Positions 25,823-35,000 of a stretch of 64,000 nt of DNA are shown here, one piece after another; the first letter of the stretch is position 1, and each line of letters begins with the position of its first letter. Under the pieces are notes generated by a model. It saw only the letters and a program-made list of their open reading frames with translations. It had not been told where the DNA came from and did not search any database. The translations under genes were made by a program, and so were the position numbers. This DNA is from Halomonas sp. GFAJ-1 (GTDB taxonomy: Bacteria > Pseudomonadota > Gammaproteobacteria > Pseudomonadales > Halomonadaceae): NCBI GenBank assembly GCA_002966495.1, contig CP016490.1:2294001-2358000 (forward strand), given 5' to 3'.

Positions 25823-27727
25823 ATGACGACTGCGACCCACGAAGAAACTCTTGGCTTTCAAACGGAAGTTAAGCAGCTCCTAAACTTGATGATTCACTCC
25901 CTGTACTCCAACCGGGAAATTTTCTTACGCGAGCTTATTTCTAACGCCGCTGACGCCTGCGATAAATTACGCTACGCCGCGCTAGACAACGATGCGCTGT
26001 ACGAAGGCGACAGTGAGCTGCGTATTGAAATTGAGCACGATAGCGACGCTAACACCATTACCTTGCGCGACAACGGCATTGGTATGAATCGTGAAGACGT
26101 GATTGCTAACCTGGGTACCATTGCCCGTTCAGGCACTGCCGAGTTTCTTAAGCAGCTTTCCGGTGAGCAGCAAAAAGACGCCAAGTTAATTGGCCAATTT
26201 GGTGTGGGCTTTTACTCAGGATTTATCGTCGCTGATGAAGTGTCGGTACGCACCCGCAAAGCGGGCACAGCCGCCTCTGATGGGGTTGAGTGGCGCTCGA
26301 AAGGCGAGGGTGAGTTCACGGTTGCTGATATTGAGCGTGAGGTTCATGGCACCGAAATTACCCTGCATCTTAAAGAGGATGCTAAAGAGTTCGCAGATGA
26401 CTACCGCCTGCAGAGCTTAGTGCGTAAGTATTCAGATCACATCGAAGTGCCGGTGCGCATGCCGAAAATCGAAACGGCAAAAGACGACGAGGGCAACGAG
26501 ATAGAAGGTAGTGAAGTGACTACCTGGGAAACCGTCAATGAAGCCACCGCGCTTTGGGCACGCCCGAAAAGTGAGGTGTCCGACGACGAATATAAAGCGT
26601 TTTACAAGCACGTTGCCCATGACTTCAGCGACCCGCTAACCTGGAGCCACAACAAGGTTGAGGGCAAGCTCGAATACACTAGCCTGCTCTATGTACCTGG
26701 TCGTGCGCCGTTTGATATGTTCGAGCGTGACGGCGCTCGTGGCGTCAAACTCTACGTTCAGCGCGTGTTTATTATGGACGACGCCGAACAGTTCTTGCCG
26801 CTTTACCTGCGCTTTATTAAAGGCGTGCTGGATACCCGTGATCTATCGCTGAATGTGTCCCGCGAGCTGCTTCAGCAAGATCCCAAGGTTGATAAAATTA
26901 AGGGTGCATTAACTAAGCGCGGCTTGGATATGCTCAAAAAACTGTCCAAAGACAGTGAGCAGTACCAGACGTTCTGGAATACCTTTGGTAGCGTGCTGAA
27001 AGAGGGGCCGGGTGAAGATTTCGCTAACCGTGAAAAAATTGCCGGTCTACTGCGCTTTGCTTCTACCCATACAGACTCTGCTGCCCAAGAGCACTCCTTG
27101 GCAGATTATGTTGAGCGCATGAAGGAAGGCCAGAAGAAGATCTACTACGTGGTGGCGGACAGCTTTAATGCGGCAAAAAACAGCCCACACTTGGAGATTT
27201 TCCGTAAGAAAGGTATTGAGGTGCTGCTCCTCTCTGACCGCGTTGATGAATGGTTAATGAGCCACCTGACTGAGTTTGACGGTAAATCCTTTGCCGATGT
27301 GGCAAAAGGTGAGCTAGACCTTGGCGATGTGGAAGACGAGGCCGAGAAAAAAGCGCAGGAAGAGACCGCTAAAGCGAAGGAAGACTTGGTGAAGCGCGTT
27401 AAAGAAGCGCTAAGCGACGGCGTGCAGGACGTAAAAATTACCCATCGCTTAATAGACTCGCCGGCCTGCGTTGTTCTGCCGGAACATGAAATGGGCTACC
27501 AGATGCGCCGCATTATGGAAGCCGCCGGCCAAAAAATGCCGGAAGTAAAGCCTATTTTAGAATTGAACCCTGAGCATGCCCTAGTGGCGCGTTTGGAAAA
27601 CGCCGAAGGCGATCTGTTCGGTCAATTAGCCCATATTCTGCTGGATCAGGCCATTATCGCTGAAGGTGGCCAGCTAGACGACCCAGCTGCTTACGTTAAG
27701 CGACTCAACAGTGTATTAACTGCCTAA
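25823..27727 (+). CDS. htpG: Chaperone HtpG (bacterial Hsp90)
   Basis: HtpG is an ATP-dependent cytoplasmic Hsp90 chaperone. The N-terminal GHKL ATPase motifs are present: ELISNAADACDKLR, DNGIGMN, and GQFGVGFYSGF (lid). The middle domain has SLNVSRELLQ, and a C-terminal dimerisation domain follows. I choose ATG 25823 because GAGGG lies 8 bases upstream; an earlier in-frame ATG at 25808 has no binding site. The product is 634 residues. It has a heat-shock promoter and its own terminator, so it is a single-gene unit. Confidence 0.97.
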   Translation: MTTATHEETLGFQTEVKQLLNLMIHSLYSNREIFLRELISNAADACDKLRYAALDNDALYEGDSELRIEIEHDSDANTITLRDNGIGMNREDVIANLGTIARSGTAEFLKQLSGEQQKDAKLIGQFGVGFYSGFIVADEVSVRTRKAGTAASDGVEWRSKGEGEFTVADIEREVHGTEITLHLKEDAKEFADDYRLQSLVRKYSDHIEVPVRMPKIETAKDDEGNEIEGSEVTTWETVNEATALWARPKSEVSDDEYKAFYKHVAHDFSDPLTWSHNKVEGKLEYTSLLYVPGRAPFDMFERDGARGVKLYVQRVFIMDDAEQFLPLYLRFIKGVLDTRDLSLNVSRELLQQDPKVDKIKGALTKRGLDMLKKLSKDSEQYQTFWNTFGSVLKEGPGEDFANREKIAGLLRFASTHTDSAAQEHSLADYVERMKEGQKKIYYVVADSFNAAKNSPHLEIFRKKGIEVLLLSDRVDEWLMSHLTEFDGKSFADVAKGELDLGDVEDEAEKKAQEETAKAKEDLVKRVKEALSDGVQDVKITHRLIDSPACVVLPEHEMGYQMRRIMEAAGQKMPEVKPILELNPEHALVARLENAEGDLFGQLAHILLDQAIIAEGGQLDDPAAYVKRLNSVLTA

Positions 27728-27745
27728 TGAACAGCTAACGCTGCC

Positions 27746-27781
27746 ACGGCCCGCTTGAAACCCAAGCGGGCCGTTTAGTTT
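27746..27781 (+). terminator. Intrinsic terminator of htpG
   Basis: A perfect 12-bp stem (27746-27757 with 27763-27774) around a 5-base loop is followed by TTAGTTT. It lies 18 bases after the htpG stop. Confidence 0.85.
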
Positions 27782-27826
27782 GGTAAGGTATGCCGCATAC
27801 GAGTGAACAACTACCAGGATATCGTT

Positions 27827-28894
27827 ATGGCTGAACAGCAGATCAATGTCGCGGTACTTGGCGGCGGCAGTTTTGGGACTGCGCTGGCCAGCATTGCCGC
27901 AGATAACGGCGCTAATGTGCGCCAGTGGATGCGCGATGAGGCGCTGGTAACGCAAATTAACCACGAGCATCGCAACGGGCGCTATTTGCCGCACTACGCC
28001 ATTAACCCGGTGGTACAGGCGTCTACGGATATGCAGGCCGTGCTTGAAGGTGCCGAGTTGGTATTAATTGCAATACCTTCCAAGGCCTTTCGTAGCGTTG
28101 TGCAGGCTGCAAAGCCTTGGCTGACGTCTACGCAAATTTTGGTCAGTACTACCAAGGGTATTGAGCAAGACAGCTTTTTACTGATGAGCCAAGTGCTTGA
28201 GCAAGAGACAGGCTTTACGCATATTGGCGTGATTGCAGGGCCTAATTTGGCATCTGAAATAGCTGACAAGCAGCTAACCGCTACGGTGATTGCCAGTGCC
28301 GACGCGCTTACCCGCACACGAGTGCAGCAAGCGCTAGGCTGTGGCTATTTTCGTGTGTACGCCAGCAATGACCGCCACGGTGTTGAGCTGGGCGGCGCGC
28401 TCAAAAACATTTACGCCATTGCCGCTGGTATGGCGGCAGCGCTCGGCATGGGCGAAAACACCCGCAGTATGCTGATGACCCGTGCGCTGGCTGAAATGAG
28501 TCGCTTTGCGGTCGCCCAGGGAGCTAACCCTATGACGTTCTTGGGCTTAGCCGGGGTGGGTGATTTAATTGTTACCTGTTCGTCTAACTTGTCTCGTAAC
28601 TACCGAGTAGGCTTTGCTATGGGTGAAGGGCGCAGCCTAGAAGAAGCTGTCTCGGCGCTTGGGCAAGTCGCAGAGGGCGTGAACACGGTTAAACTGGTGT
28701 GTGAAAAGGCTCGCGAAATGGGCGTTTACATGCCGCTGGCGGAGGGGTTAAACCGCGTGCTGTTCGAGGGCGTGCCTGCTCAGGAGATGGCGGGAACGCT
28801 GATGATGGGCGAGCAAAGCAGCGACGTGGAGTTTATCTTGCCCCGCGAGGCCGTTCAGCAGGCGCACCGCAACAGCGGAGGCTGGCATGAGTAG
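27827..28894 (+). CDS. gpsA: NAD(P)-dependent glycerol-3-phosphate dehydrogenase
   Basis: GpsA makes sn-glycerol-3-phosphate from dihydroxyacetone phosphate for phospholipid synthesis. The Rossmann motif GGGSFGTALA is near residue 12, IAGPNLASEIA marks the second nucleotide region, and the catalytic Lys lies in VELGGALKNIYAIAAG. The substrate-binding block GLAGVGDLIVTC-SSNLSRN is also present. ATG 27827 (355 residues) is preceded by AGGA; the in-frame GTG at 27803 has no site. It overlaps sixA by 8 bases. Confidence 0.96.
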   Translation: MAEQQINVAVLGGGSFGTALASIAADNGANVRQWMRDEALVTQINHEHRNGRYLPHYAINPVVQASTDMQAVLEGAELVLIAIPSKAFRSVVQAAKPWLTSTQILVSTTKGIEQDSFLLMSQVLEQETGFTHIGVIAGPNLASEIADKQLTATVIASADALTRTRVQQALGCGYFRVYASNDRHGVELGGALKNIYAIAAGMAAALGMGENTRSMLMTRALAEMSRFAVAQGANPMTFLGLAGVGDLIVTCSSNLSRNYRVGFAMGEGRSLEEAVSALGQVAEGVNTVKLVCEKAREMGVYMPLAEGLNRVLFEGVPAQEMAGTLMMGEQSSDVEFILPREAVQQAHRNSGGWHE

Positions 28895-29381
28895 CGGAGC
28901 GCGCCAGCTGCTGATTATGCGCCATGGGGAAGCCGCCCCTGGCTTGCCTGATCACGCTCGGTTGCTTACGCCACGTGGCGAACAAGAAGCCGATAGCATG
29001 GCGCGCTGGCTGGCAGCGCGAATTGAGCAGGGCGAATTAGCGCAACCCATACTGTATGCAAGCCCTTATGTGCGTGCCCAGCAAACGGCCCAGCGCTTTA
29101 GCGATGCCTTAGGTGTGGCGCTTCATACCCTGGACTTTATTACGCCGGATGATTCGCCTGCTGCTGTGAGTGATTGGCTGCTGAGTCAGCCTGAAGGTGA
29201 CGCGATTATGTTGGTCAGTCATATGCCGCTAGCGGGCGATTTGACGGGGCTTTTAGTAGAAGGGGCCGCTAGCCAAGGGGTAGGGTTTCCTACTGCGGCA
29301 ATCGCGGAGCTGGACGCTGACGTTTGGGCCGCAGGCTGCGCGCGATTAACCCGTTTTACTCAGCCTGGTGAGTTGTTATAG
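28887..29381 (+). CDS. sixA: Phosphohistidine phosphatase SixA
   Basis: SixA is a histidine-phosphatase-superfamily enzyme that removes phosphate from phosphohistidine; in E. coli it acts on the NPr protein of the nitrogen PTS. The RHG catalytic motif appears as LLIMRHGEAAPG, followed by LTPRGEQEADSMARWL, YASPYVRAQQTAQRF and the second active-site His in VSHMPLAG. The 164-residue length matches the family. It overlaps gpsA, so both are probably in one operon. An NPr-type substrate candidate (ptsO) is encoded at 45049 in this window. Confidence 0.92.
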   Translation: MSSGARQLLIMRHGEAAPGLPDHARLLTPRGEQEADSMARWLAARIEQGELAQPILYASPYVRAQQTAQRFSDALGVALHTLDFITPDDSPAAVSDWLLSQPEGDAIMLVSHMPLAGDLTGLLVEGAASQGVGFPTAAIAELDADVWAAGCARLTRFTQPGELL

Positions 29382-29387
29382 CGATAC

Positions 29388-29414
29388 AAAAAAGCGGCTG
29401 CCAAGGCAGCCGCT
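29388..29414 (-). terminator. Intrinsic terminator after gatB
   Basis: AGCGGCTGCC (29393-29402) and GGCAGCCGCT (29405-29414) form a perfect inverted repeat with only 2 bases between, so the innermost pairs must open. On the minus strand the stem is followed by T residues (complement of the A run at 29388-29393). It lies 58 bases downstream of the gatB stop and close behind sixA, so it may act in both directions. Confidence 0.8.
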
Positions 29415-29472
29415 AGGATCCATACAATATACGTCAATATTAAGGGTGCTTTAGACCGTTGCACTCGGTTTT

Positions 29473-30927
29473 TTACAACAGCGCATCCAGTTTCTCTTTG
29501 AGCAAGCCGTTTACCTGCTGTGGGTTAGCGGTGCCCCGAGAGGCTTTCATTACCTGCCCCACAAAATAGCCAATCATCTTGCCGCGTTTTTCTGGCTCAG
29601 AATCACGGTATTGGGCCACTTGGGCCGGGCTTTCAGCGATCACTTGGTCGATCATCGCTTCAATGGCCCCGCTGTCAGTCACCTGCTTAAGGCCTTTGGT
29701 TTCGATGACCTCATCGGCCGACTCACCCTGACCATTCCAGAGCGCCTGGAAGACCTCTTTAGCGGCCTTGCCATTAATGGTGTCGTCCAGTACGCGGCTG
29801 ATCAGTTCGCCTAGCTGGCGCGCAGACACTGGGCTGTTAGTAATGCTCAAGTTTTCGCGGTTTAGCGCGCCTGACAGCTCGCCTTGCACCCAGTTAGCGG
29901 CCTGCTTAGCATCGCCGCATACCCGGTGTACTTCCTCAAAAAACTCAGCCATTTCACGGCTGGCAGAGAGTACGTTTGCGTCGTAAGCAGATAGCCCAAG
30001 CGCGGCTTGAAAGCGCGCCCGTTTGTCAGCGGGTAGCTCGGGCAGTTGGCTTCGCAGGTGCTCAAGGTACGCCTGATCTAACACCACCGGGAGTAGGTCC
30101 GGGCAGGGGAAGTAGCGGTAGTCGTTAGCTTCTTCTTTGGTACGCATGCTGCGAGTTTCATCGCGTTCGGGGTCAAACAGGCGGGTTTCCTGTACCACCT
30201 TACCGCCATCTTCGATCAGCTCGATTTGACGCTCAACTTCAAAAGCGATGGCCCGCTCGACAAAACGAAACGAGTTGACGTTTTTAATTTCCGCACGGGT
30301 GCCAAAGGCTTCCTGGCCTTTCGGGCGCACCGACACGTTAACGTCGCATCGCATGGAGCCTTCGGCCATGTTGCCGTCGGAAATGCCCAGATAGGTCACG
30401 ATGGAGTGGATTGCTTTGAGATACGCCGCAGCTTCTTTCGCGTTGCGCATGTCTGGCTCAGAGACTATTTCCAGCAGCGGCGTGCCTGCTCGGTTTAAGT
30501 CAATACCGGTCATGCCGTGGAAGTCTTCGTGCAGCGATTTGCCTGCGTCTTCCTCAAGGTGAGCGTGGTGAATGCGAATACGTTTAGTGGTGCCGTCATC
30601 CAGGGTTATCTCAACTTCACCGGCACCCACAATTGGATGATACATCTGGCTGGTTTGATAGCCTTTGGGCAAATCCGGATAAAAATAGTTTTTGCGGTCA
30701 AACACTGACACTTCAGGAATGTCGGCATGAACCGCAAGACCGAACTGCACCGCCATGGCGACGGCCTGCTCGTTAAGTACTGGCAAGACGCCTGGCAAGC
30801 CTAAATCAACGGCGCAGGCCTGTGTATTTGGCTCTGCGCCAAAGGCAGTCGAGGCGCCGGAGAATATCTTTGAGCGTGTTGCAAGCTGAACATGGACTTC
30901 AAGCCCAATCACCGTTTCCCATTGCAT
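29473..30927 (-). CDS. gatB: Aspartyl/glutamyl-tRNA amidotransferase subunit B
   Basis: GatB is the kinase and tRNA-binding subunit of GatCAB, which converts mischarged Glu-tRNAGln and/or Asp-tRNAAsn into the correct amidated form. The N-terminus reads MQWETVIGLEVHVQL, followed by KNYFYPDLPKGYQTSQ, HLEEDAGKS, DLNRAGTPLLEIVSEPD, and KNVNSFRFVERAI, all family blocks; the C-terminal YqeY-like tail ends the 484-residue protein. I use ATG 30927, which overlaps the gatA stop by one base. The upstream in-frame extension lies inside gatA and is discarded. Confidence 0.96.
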   Translation of the reverse strand: MQWETVIGLEVHVQLATRSKIFSGASTAFGAEPNTQACAVDLGLPGVLPVLNEQAVAMAVQFGLAVHADIPEVSVFDRKNYFYPDLPKGYQTSQMYHPIVGAGEVEITLDDGTTKRIRIHHAHLEEDAGKSLHEDFHGMTGIDLNRAGTPLLEIVSEPDMRNAKEAAAYLKAIHSIVTYLGISDGNMAEGSMRCDVNVSVRPKGQEAFGTRAEIKNVNSFRFVERAIAFEVERQIELIEDGGKVVQETRLFDPERDETRSMRTKEEANDYRYFPCPDLLPVVLDQAYLEHLRSQLPELPADKRARFQAALGLSAYDANVLSASREMAEFFEEVHRVCGDAKQAANWVQGELSGALNRENLSITNSPVSARQLGELISRVLDDTINGKAAKEVFQALWNGQGESADEVIETKGLKQVTDSGAIEAMIDQVIAESPAQVAQYRDSEPEKRGKMIGYFVGQVMKASRGTANPQQVNGLLKEKLDALL

Positions 30928-32387
30928 TAGGCGTTCTCCTCGGCAAAAGCAGGACGTTTTAAGTGCCAATCGGTGGCTTGCTGAAACTGATGTGCCACGT
31001 TAAGCAGCTGCGCCTCGGCAAAGTGGGTGCCCAGAATTTGTAGGCCGATAGGACGACCTCCCGCAAAGCCCGCGGGTACGCTAATGCCTGGAATGCCTGC
31101 AAGGTTGACGGCAATGGTGTAGATATCTTGCAAGTACATTGATACTGGGTCTTTTTTAGCGCCAAGATCAAAAGCAGGCGTAGGCGAGGCTGGGCCCATC
31201 AGTACGTCCACATCTTCAAAAGCGTCTAAGAAATCCTGGCGTATTAGGCGGCGTACTTTTTGCGCTTTAGTGTAGTAAGCGTCAAAAAAGCCTTCGGACA
31301 GCGTGTGGGTGCCGATCAGAATGCGGCGTTTAACTTCTTCACCAAACCCCTCTGCCCGCGAGCGGGTGTAAAGGTCAATCAAGTCAGCCGGCGCATCGCA
31401 GCGATGGCCAAAGCGCACACCGTCATAGCGGGAGAGATTAGAAGACGCTTCGGCCGGAGCAATGACGTAGTAAGCGGGAATCGCATAATGGGTGTGCGGC
31501 AAGCTAACTTCTCTCACCGTGGCACCTAACGATTCATAGACCTTCACCGCTTCGCGGACGGCTTTCTCAACCTCAGGGTCAAGGCCGTCGCCAAAATACT
31601 CTTTCGGCAGGCCGATTTTGAGTCCTGACAGCGGTGCATTAAGGGTTTCGGTGTAGTCAGGAACGCCGCGGGCAACGCTAGTGGAATCGCGCACATCATG
31701 CCCGGCAATCACGTTGAGCAGATGGGCACAATCTTCTGCACTGCGCGCCATGGGGCCTGCTTGGTCAAGGCTTGAGGCGTAGGCGATGATGCCGTAGCGG
31801 GAGACGCGTCCGTAGGTAGGCTTCAGGCCTGTGATGCCGCAAAATGCCGCGGGTTGGCGAATAGAGCCGCCGGTATCAGTGCCCATGGCGGCGGGTACTA
31901 GCCCTGCTGCTACGGCAGCGGCGCTACCACCTGAGCTGCCACCGGGCACTGCTGATAAATCCCAGGGGTTTTTCACCGCGCCGAAGTAGCTGTTTTCATT
32001 GGATGAGCCCATGGCGAACTCATCCATATTGGTTTTGCCCAGGCTGATGGTGCCGGCCGCGCTGAGTTTTTCTACCACGGTGGCATCATAGGGCGCGATA
32101 AAGTTATCGAGCATTTTTGAGCCGCAGGTGGTTTTCACTCCGTGGGTACAGAAAATATCTTTCAGTGCCAGGGGAATGCCTGCCAGCGCTCCGGCGTTGC
32201 CCGCTGCGCGTGCTTGGTCGGCAACGTCGGCCTGATTGAGCGCTTGCTCAGCGGTCACAGTGATAAAGCTATTGAGCGTCCCATCGGCTTGCTCAATGCG
32301 CTGTAAAAAGTGCGAGGTAAGCTCGCGGCTGGAAAACTCGCCGCTTTTAAGCGCAGCGGCCAGTTGGGTAACGGTTTTGTCATGCAT
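30927..32387 (-). CDS. gatA: Aspartyl/glutamyl-tRNA amidotransferase subunit A
   Basis: GatA is the amidase subunit that releases ammonia from glutamine for the GatCAB reaction. The amidase-signature Ser-Ser-Lys triad is visible: Lys in PLALKDIFC, and the two serines in the blocks GSSNENS and GGSSGGSAAAVAAGL, with GTDTGGSIRQPAAF next to them. ATG 32387 (MHDKTVTQLAAAL) gives 486 residues; a longer frame reading back through the intergenic hairpin has no family counterpart. gatC lies 93 bases upstream. Confidence 0.96.
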   Translation of the reverse strand: MHDKTVTQLAAALKSGEFSSRELTSHFLQRIEQADGTLNSFITVTAEQALNQADVADQARAAGNAGALAGIPLALKDIFCTHGVKTTCGSKMLDNFIAPYDATVVEKLSAAGTISLGKTNMDEFAMGSSNENSYFGAVKNPWDLSAVPGGSSGGSAAAVAAGLVPAAMGTDTGGSIRQPAAFCGITGLKPTYGRVSRYGIIAYASSLDQAGPMARSAEDCAHLLNVIAGHDVRDSTSVARGVPDYTETLNAPLSGLKIGLPKEYFGDGLDPEVEKAVREAVKVYESLGATVREVSLPHTHYAIPAYYVIAPAEASSNLSRYDGVRFGHRCDAPADLIDLYTRSRAEGFGEEVKRRILIGTHTLSEGFFDAYYTKAQKVRRLIRQDFLDAFEDVDVLMGPASPTPAFDLGAKKDPVSMYLQDIYTIAVNLAGIPGISVPAGFAGGRPIGLQILGTHFAEAQLLNVAHQFQQATDWHLKRPAFAEENA

Positions 32388-32439
32388 GACCCGGAAGCTC
32401 CGTTCGGGGGCGAAAAGGAGAGGCGGAGAGAAAACAGCG

Positions 32440-32458
32440 CCGCCCGCTGGGCGGGCGG
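32440..32458. other. GC-rich hairpin between gatC and gatA
   Basis: CCGCCCGC (32440-32447) and GCGGGCGG (32451-32458) form a perfect 8-bp, all-GC stem with a TGG loop. On the minus strand it is followed, six bases later, by TTTT. It may attenuate transcription between gatC and gatA or act as a partial terminator. Confidence 0.6.
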
Positions 32459-32480
32459 GGGTTTCCACTCATTCCACTAT

Positions 32481-32768
32481 TTATTCCACGACGCGCGGTA
32501 CAAGGTAGAGGCCTTCTTCCACCGCGGGGGCGCAGCGTTGGAAGTTATCGCGCTGGTTGGTTTCCGTTACCTCGTCAGCACGCAGGCGCTGGGTGGCATC
32601 CAGCGGGTGTGCAAGCGGCACAACACCTTCTGTATCAACGCTTTGCAGTTGATCGACCATGTCCAGGATGCGGCTTAGGTCGTCCACAAAGCCACTGGCT
32701 TGGTCATCGCTAACGGCGAGTCGGGCCAAGTGCGCGGCCCGGCGCACATGAGAGTCTTCAAGCGCCAT
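32481..32768 (-). CDS. gatC: Aspartyl/glutamyl-tRNA amidotransferase subunit C
   Basis: GatC is the small subunit that wraps between GatA and GatB and stabilises them. The 95-residue product has the family pattern: VRRAAHLARLAV near the N-terminus, LSRILDMVDQLQSVDTEGV, and the segment LRADEVTETNQRD. GAGGA precedes ATG 32768. It is divergent from mreB over a 229-base gap, the same neighbourhood as in Pseudomonas. Confidence 0.94.
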   Translation of the reverse strand: MALEDSHVRRAAHLARLAVSDDQASGFVDDLSRILDMVDQLQSVDTEGVVPLAHPLDATQRLRADEVTETNQRDNFQRCAPAVEEGLYLVPRVVE

Positions 32769-32997
32769 GATCGAGATTTCCTCGCAAATGTGATGGAACA
32801 TATTCCGCGTTCAGCGGTATACATACGGTCATCTTAAATTCGTCTTGTGTTGCAGACGTAGAAAATAGCCGCAAAAGGTACCACATATTGGCCCTTGCGG
32901 GCAGTGTTAGGCGAGACTCGCGCTTGCTGCCAAGGGGTTGCGGTGATACCGTTTGCATCCGCACAGGGTTCCCGGTCTGCACTAGGTAACAACATCC

Positions 32998-34035
32998 ATG
33001 TTCAAACGTCTGAGGGGGCTGTTTTCCAGCGATCTATCGATCGACTTGGGTACGGCCAACACACTGATTTATGTACGCGGTCGTGGCATCGTTCTCGATG
33101 AGCCGTCCGTGGTTGCCATCCGCCAGTCTGGCAATATGCGCAGCGTGGCGTCGGTAGGCACCGATGCCAAACGTATGCTTGGCCGCACGCCAGGCAACAT
33201 TACCGCCATCCGCCCGATGAAAGATGGCGTTATCGCCGACTTTACCGTTACCGAGCAGATGCTTCAGCACTTTATCCGTAAAGTCCATCAGAGCACTTTC
33301 CTCACACCAAGCCCTCGGGTTCTGGTCTGTGTGCCGTGTATGTCCACCCAAGTGGAACGACGTGCAATCCGCGAATCAGCGGAAGGCGCTGGCGCTCGTG
33401 AAGTGTTTCTGATTGAAGAGCCAATGGCAGCGGCCATTGGTGCTGGGCTTCCGGTAGAAGAGGCTCAAGGCTCGATGGTGGTGGATATCGGTGGTGGTAC
33501 CACTGAAATTGCCATTATCTCGCTTAATGGCGTGGTTTATTCAGAGTCTATTCGCGTCGGTGGTGACCGTTTCGATGAAGCAATCACTGCGTACGTGCGC
33601 CGTCACTACGGAAGTCTAATTGGCGAAGCCACTGCTGAGCGCATCAAAGAAGAGATTGGTTGCGCTTACCCCGGCGGCGAACTGCGCGAGATCGATGTGC
33701 GCGGTCGTAACTTAGCTGAGGGTATTCCGCGGAGCTTTACACTTAATTCCCACGAGATTCTAGAGGCGCTGCAGGAAACGCTTGCCTCTATTGTGGCGGC
33801 GGTGAAGAGCGCACTTGAGCAGTCTCCGCCAGAGCTTGCCTCTGACATCGCTGAGCGTGGTTTGGTGCTAACTGGCGGTGGGGCTTTGTTACGCGATCTT
33901 GATAAGTTGATTGCTGAAGAAACAGGCTTACCCGTGATTGTGGCGGAAGATCCGCTTACCTGTGTCGCGCGAGGCGGCGGTAAGGCGCTTGAAATGATTG
34001 ATCAGCATACCTTTGAGTTGCTGTCTAGCGACTGA
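32998..34035 (+). CDS. mreB: Rod-shape-determining actin-like protein MreB
   Basis: MreB is a bacterial actin that polymerises under the inner membrane and guides lateral wall synthesis. The 345-residue product has actin-fold motifs: phosphate 1 loop IDLGTANTLIY, phosphate 2 VVDIGGGTTEIA, and the adenosine-binding LTGGGALLRDLD. The hydrophobic-amphipathic N-terminal stretch MFKRLRGLF is the usual membrane anchor. It starts the mreBCD operon; the mreC start follows its stop by 23 bases. Confidence 0.97.
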   Translation: MFKRLRGLFSSDLSIDLGTANTLIYVRGRGIVLDEPSVVAIRQSGNMRSVASVGTDAKRMLGRTPGNITAIRPMKDGVIADFTVTEQMLQHFIRKVHQSTFLTPSPRVLVCVPCMSTQVERRAIRESAEGAGAREVFLIEEPMAAAIGAGLPVEEAQGSMVVDIGGGTTEIAIISLNGVVYSESIRVGGDRFDEAITAYVRRHYGSLIGEATAERIKEEIGCAYPGGELREIDVRGRNLAEGIPRSFTLNSHEILEALQETLASIVAAVKSALEQSPPELASDIAERGLVLTGGGALLRDLDKLIAEETGLPVIVAEDPLTCVARGGGKALEMIDQHTFELLSSD

Positions 34036-34058
34036 TAAGAGCGGTTTATCGCGGGGGA

Positions 34059-35000
34059 TTGCCTATTAAACCGCTGTTTTCGCACGGGCCGTTGCCGGGT
34101 TACCGGCTGTTCTTCTGCGTGTTGGCAGCAAGCGTTTTAATGTTTGTTGACCAGCGATTTACGCGCATGGAAGATGTTCGCGCTCAAATGACCATGATTG
34201 TGGCCCCTATTCAGTGGGTAGTTAGCGTGCCTAGCGATCTACTGAACTGGGGGGCGCTTGCGCTTTCTGATCAGCAAGCGTTGGTAGACGAAAATCGCCG
34301 CTTACGTGAGCAGATTCTAACGCTTTCTCACCGCGGTCAGCGTTTAGCCAGCTTAACCGCTGAAAATGCTGAGCTGCGTAGCCTGCTACAGGCCGCAGAG
34401 CGACATGAAATTCCCTACATGACCGCCGAGCTACTCTCCCTGGATAACGATCCTTTTAGCCACCAGATGGTGGTTGACCGCGGGCATCGCAATGGTGCCT
34501 ATGTTGGCCAACCAGTCATTGACGCATTTGGTCTAGTGGGGCAGGTGACGGCCGTGTCGGCATACTCTAGTCGTGTCCTTTTACTCGCAGATGCAAGTCA
34601 TGCGCTTCCTGTTCAGGTGAATCGGAATGGGCTGCGTTTTATTGTGCAGGGTACTGGACGCTATGGCAGCGTTAGCGTACTGCATGTGCCGGATACCGCG
34701 GATATTCGCGAGGGTGATTTGCTGACTACCTCTGGGCTGGCCGAGCGCTTTCCGCCCGGCTATCCAGTAGCGAGAGTAACCGAGGTGTATCATGACCCGG
34801 GCCAGCCGTTTGCCCAGGTAACCGCTGAACCCTCCGCCCAGCTGCAGCGTTCGCGGCATTTTCTGTTGCTGTTTCCCCCTCCGCCCGAGGAGTTAGGCGA
34901 TGCGGATTGGGATGAGGACATGGATATATCAGCCAGTGCGATCCACGCGGCGCAGCGCCTTGGGCTACCCAATCAACCAGTGACTCAGGAGGTGCCCTAA
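34059..35000 (+). CDS. mreC: Cell shape-determining protein MreC
   Basis: MreC is a bitopic membrane protein linking MreB to periplasmic wall synthases. It has one N-terminal membrane helix (about residues 12-30), a coiled coil (about 66-105, rich in Glu, Leu and Arg), and the beta-barrel MreC domain (for example AELLSLDNDPFSHQMVVDRG and GLVGQVTAVSAYSSRVLLLAD). The start is TTG 34059, supported by alignment with the E. coli N-terminus (MKPIFSRGPS). A G-rich stretch lies directly against the start instead of 5-9 bases away, so initiation may be weak. mreD overlaps its stop by one base. Confidence 0.92.
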   Translation: MPIKPLFSHGPLPGYRLFFCVLAASVLMFVDQRFTRMEDVRAQMTMIVAPIQWVVSVPSDLLNWGALALSDQQALVDENRRLREQILTLSHRGQRLASLTAENAELRSLLQAAERHEIPYMTAELLSLDNDPFSHQMVVDRGHRNGAYVGQPVIDAFGLVGQVTAVSAYSSRVLLLADASHALPVQVNRNGLRFIVQGTGRYGSVSVLHVPDTADIREGDLLTTSGLAERFPPGYPVARVTEVYHDPGQPFAQVTAEPSAQLQRSRHFLLLFPPPPEELGDADWDEDMDISASAIHAAQRLGLPNQPVTQEVP

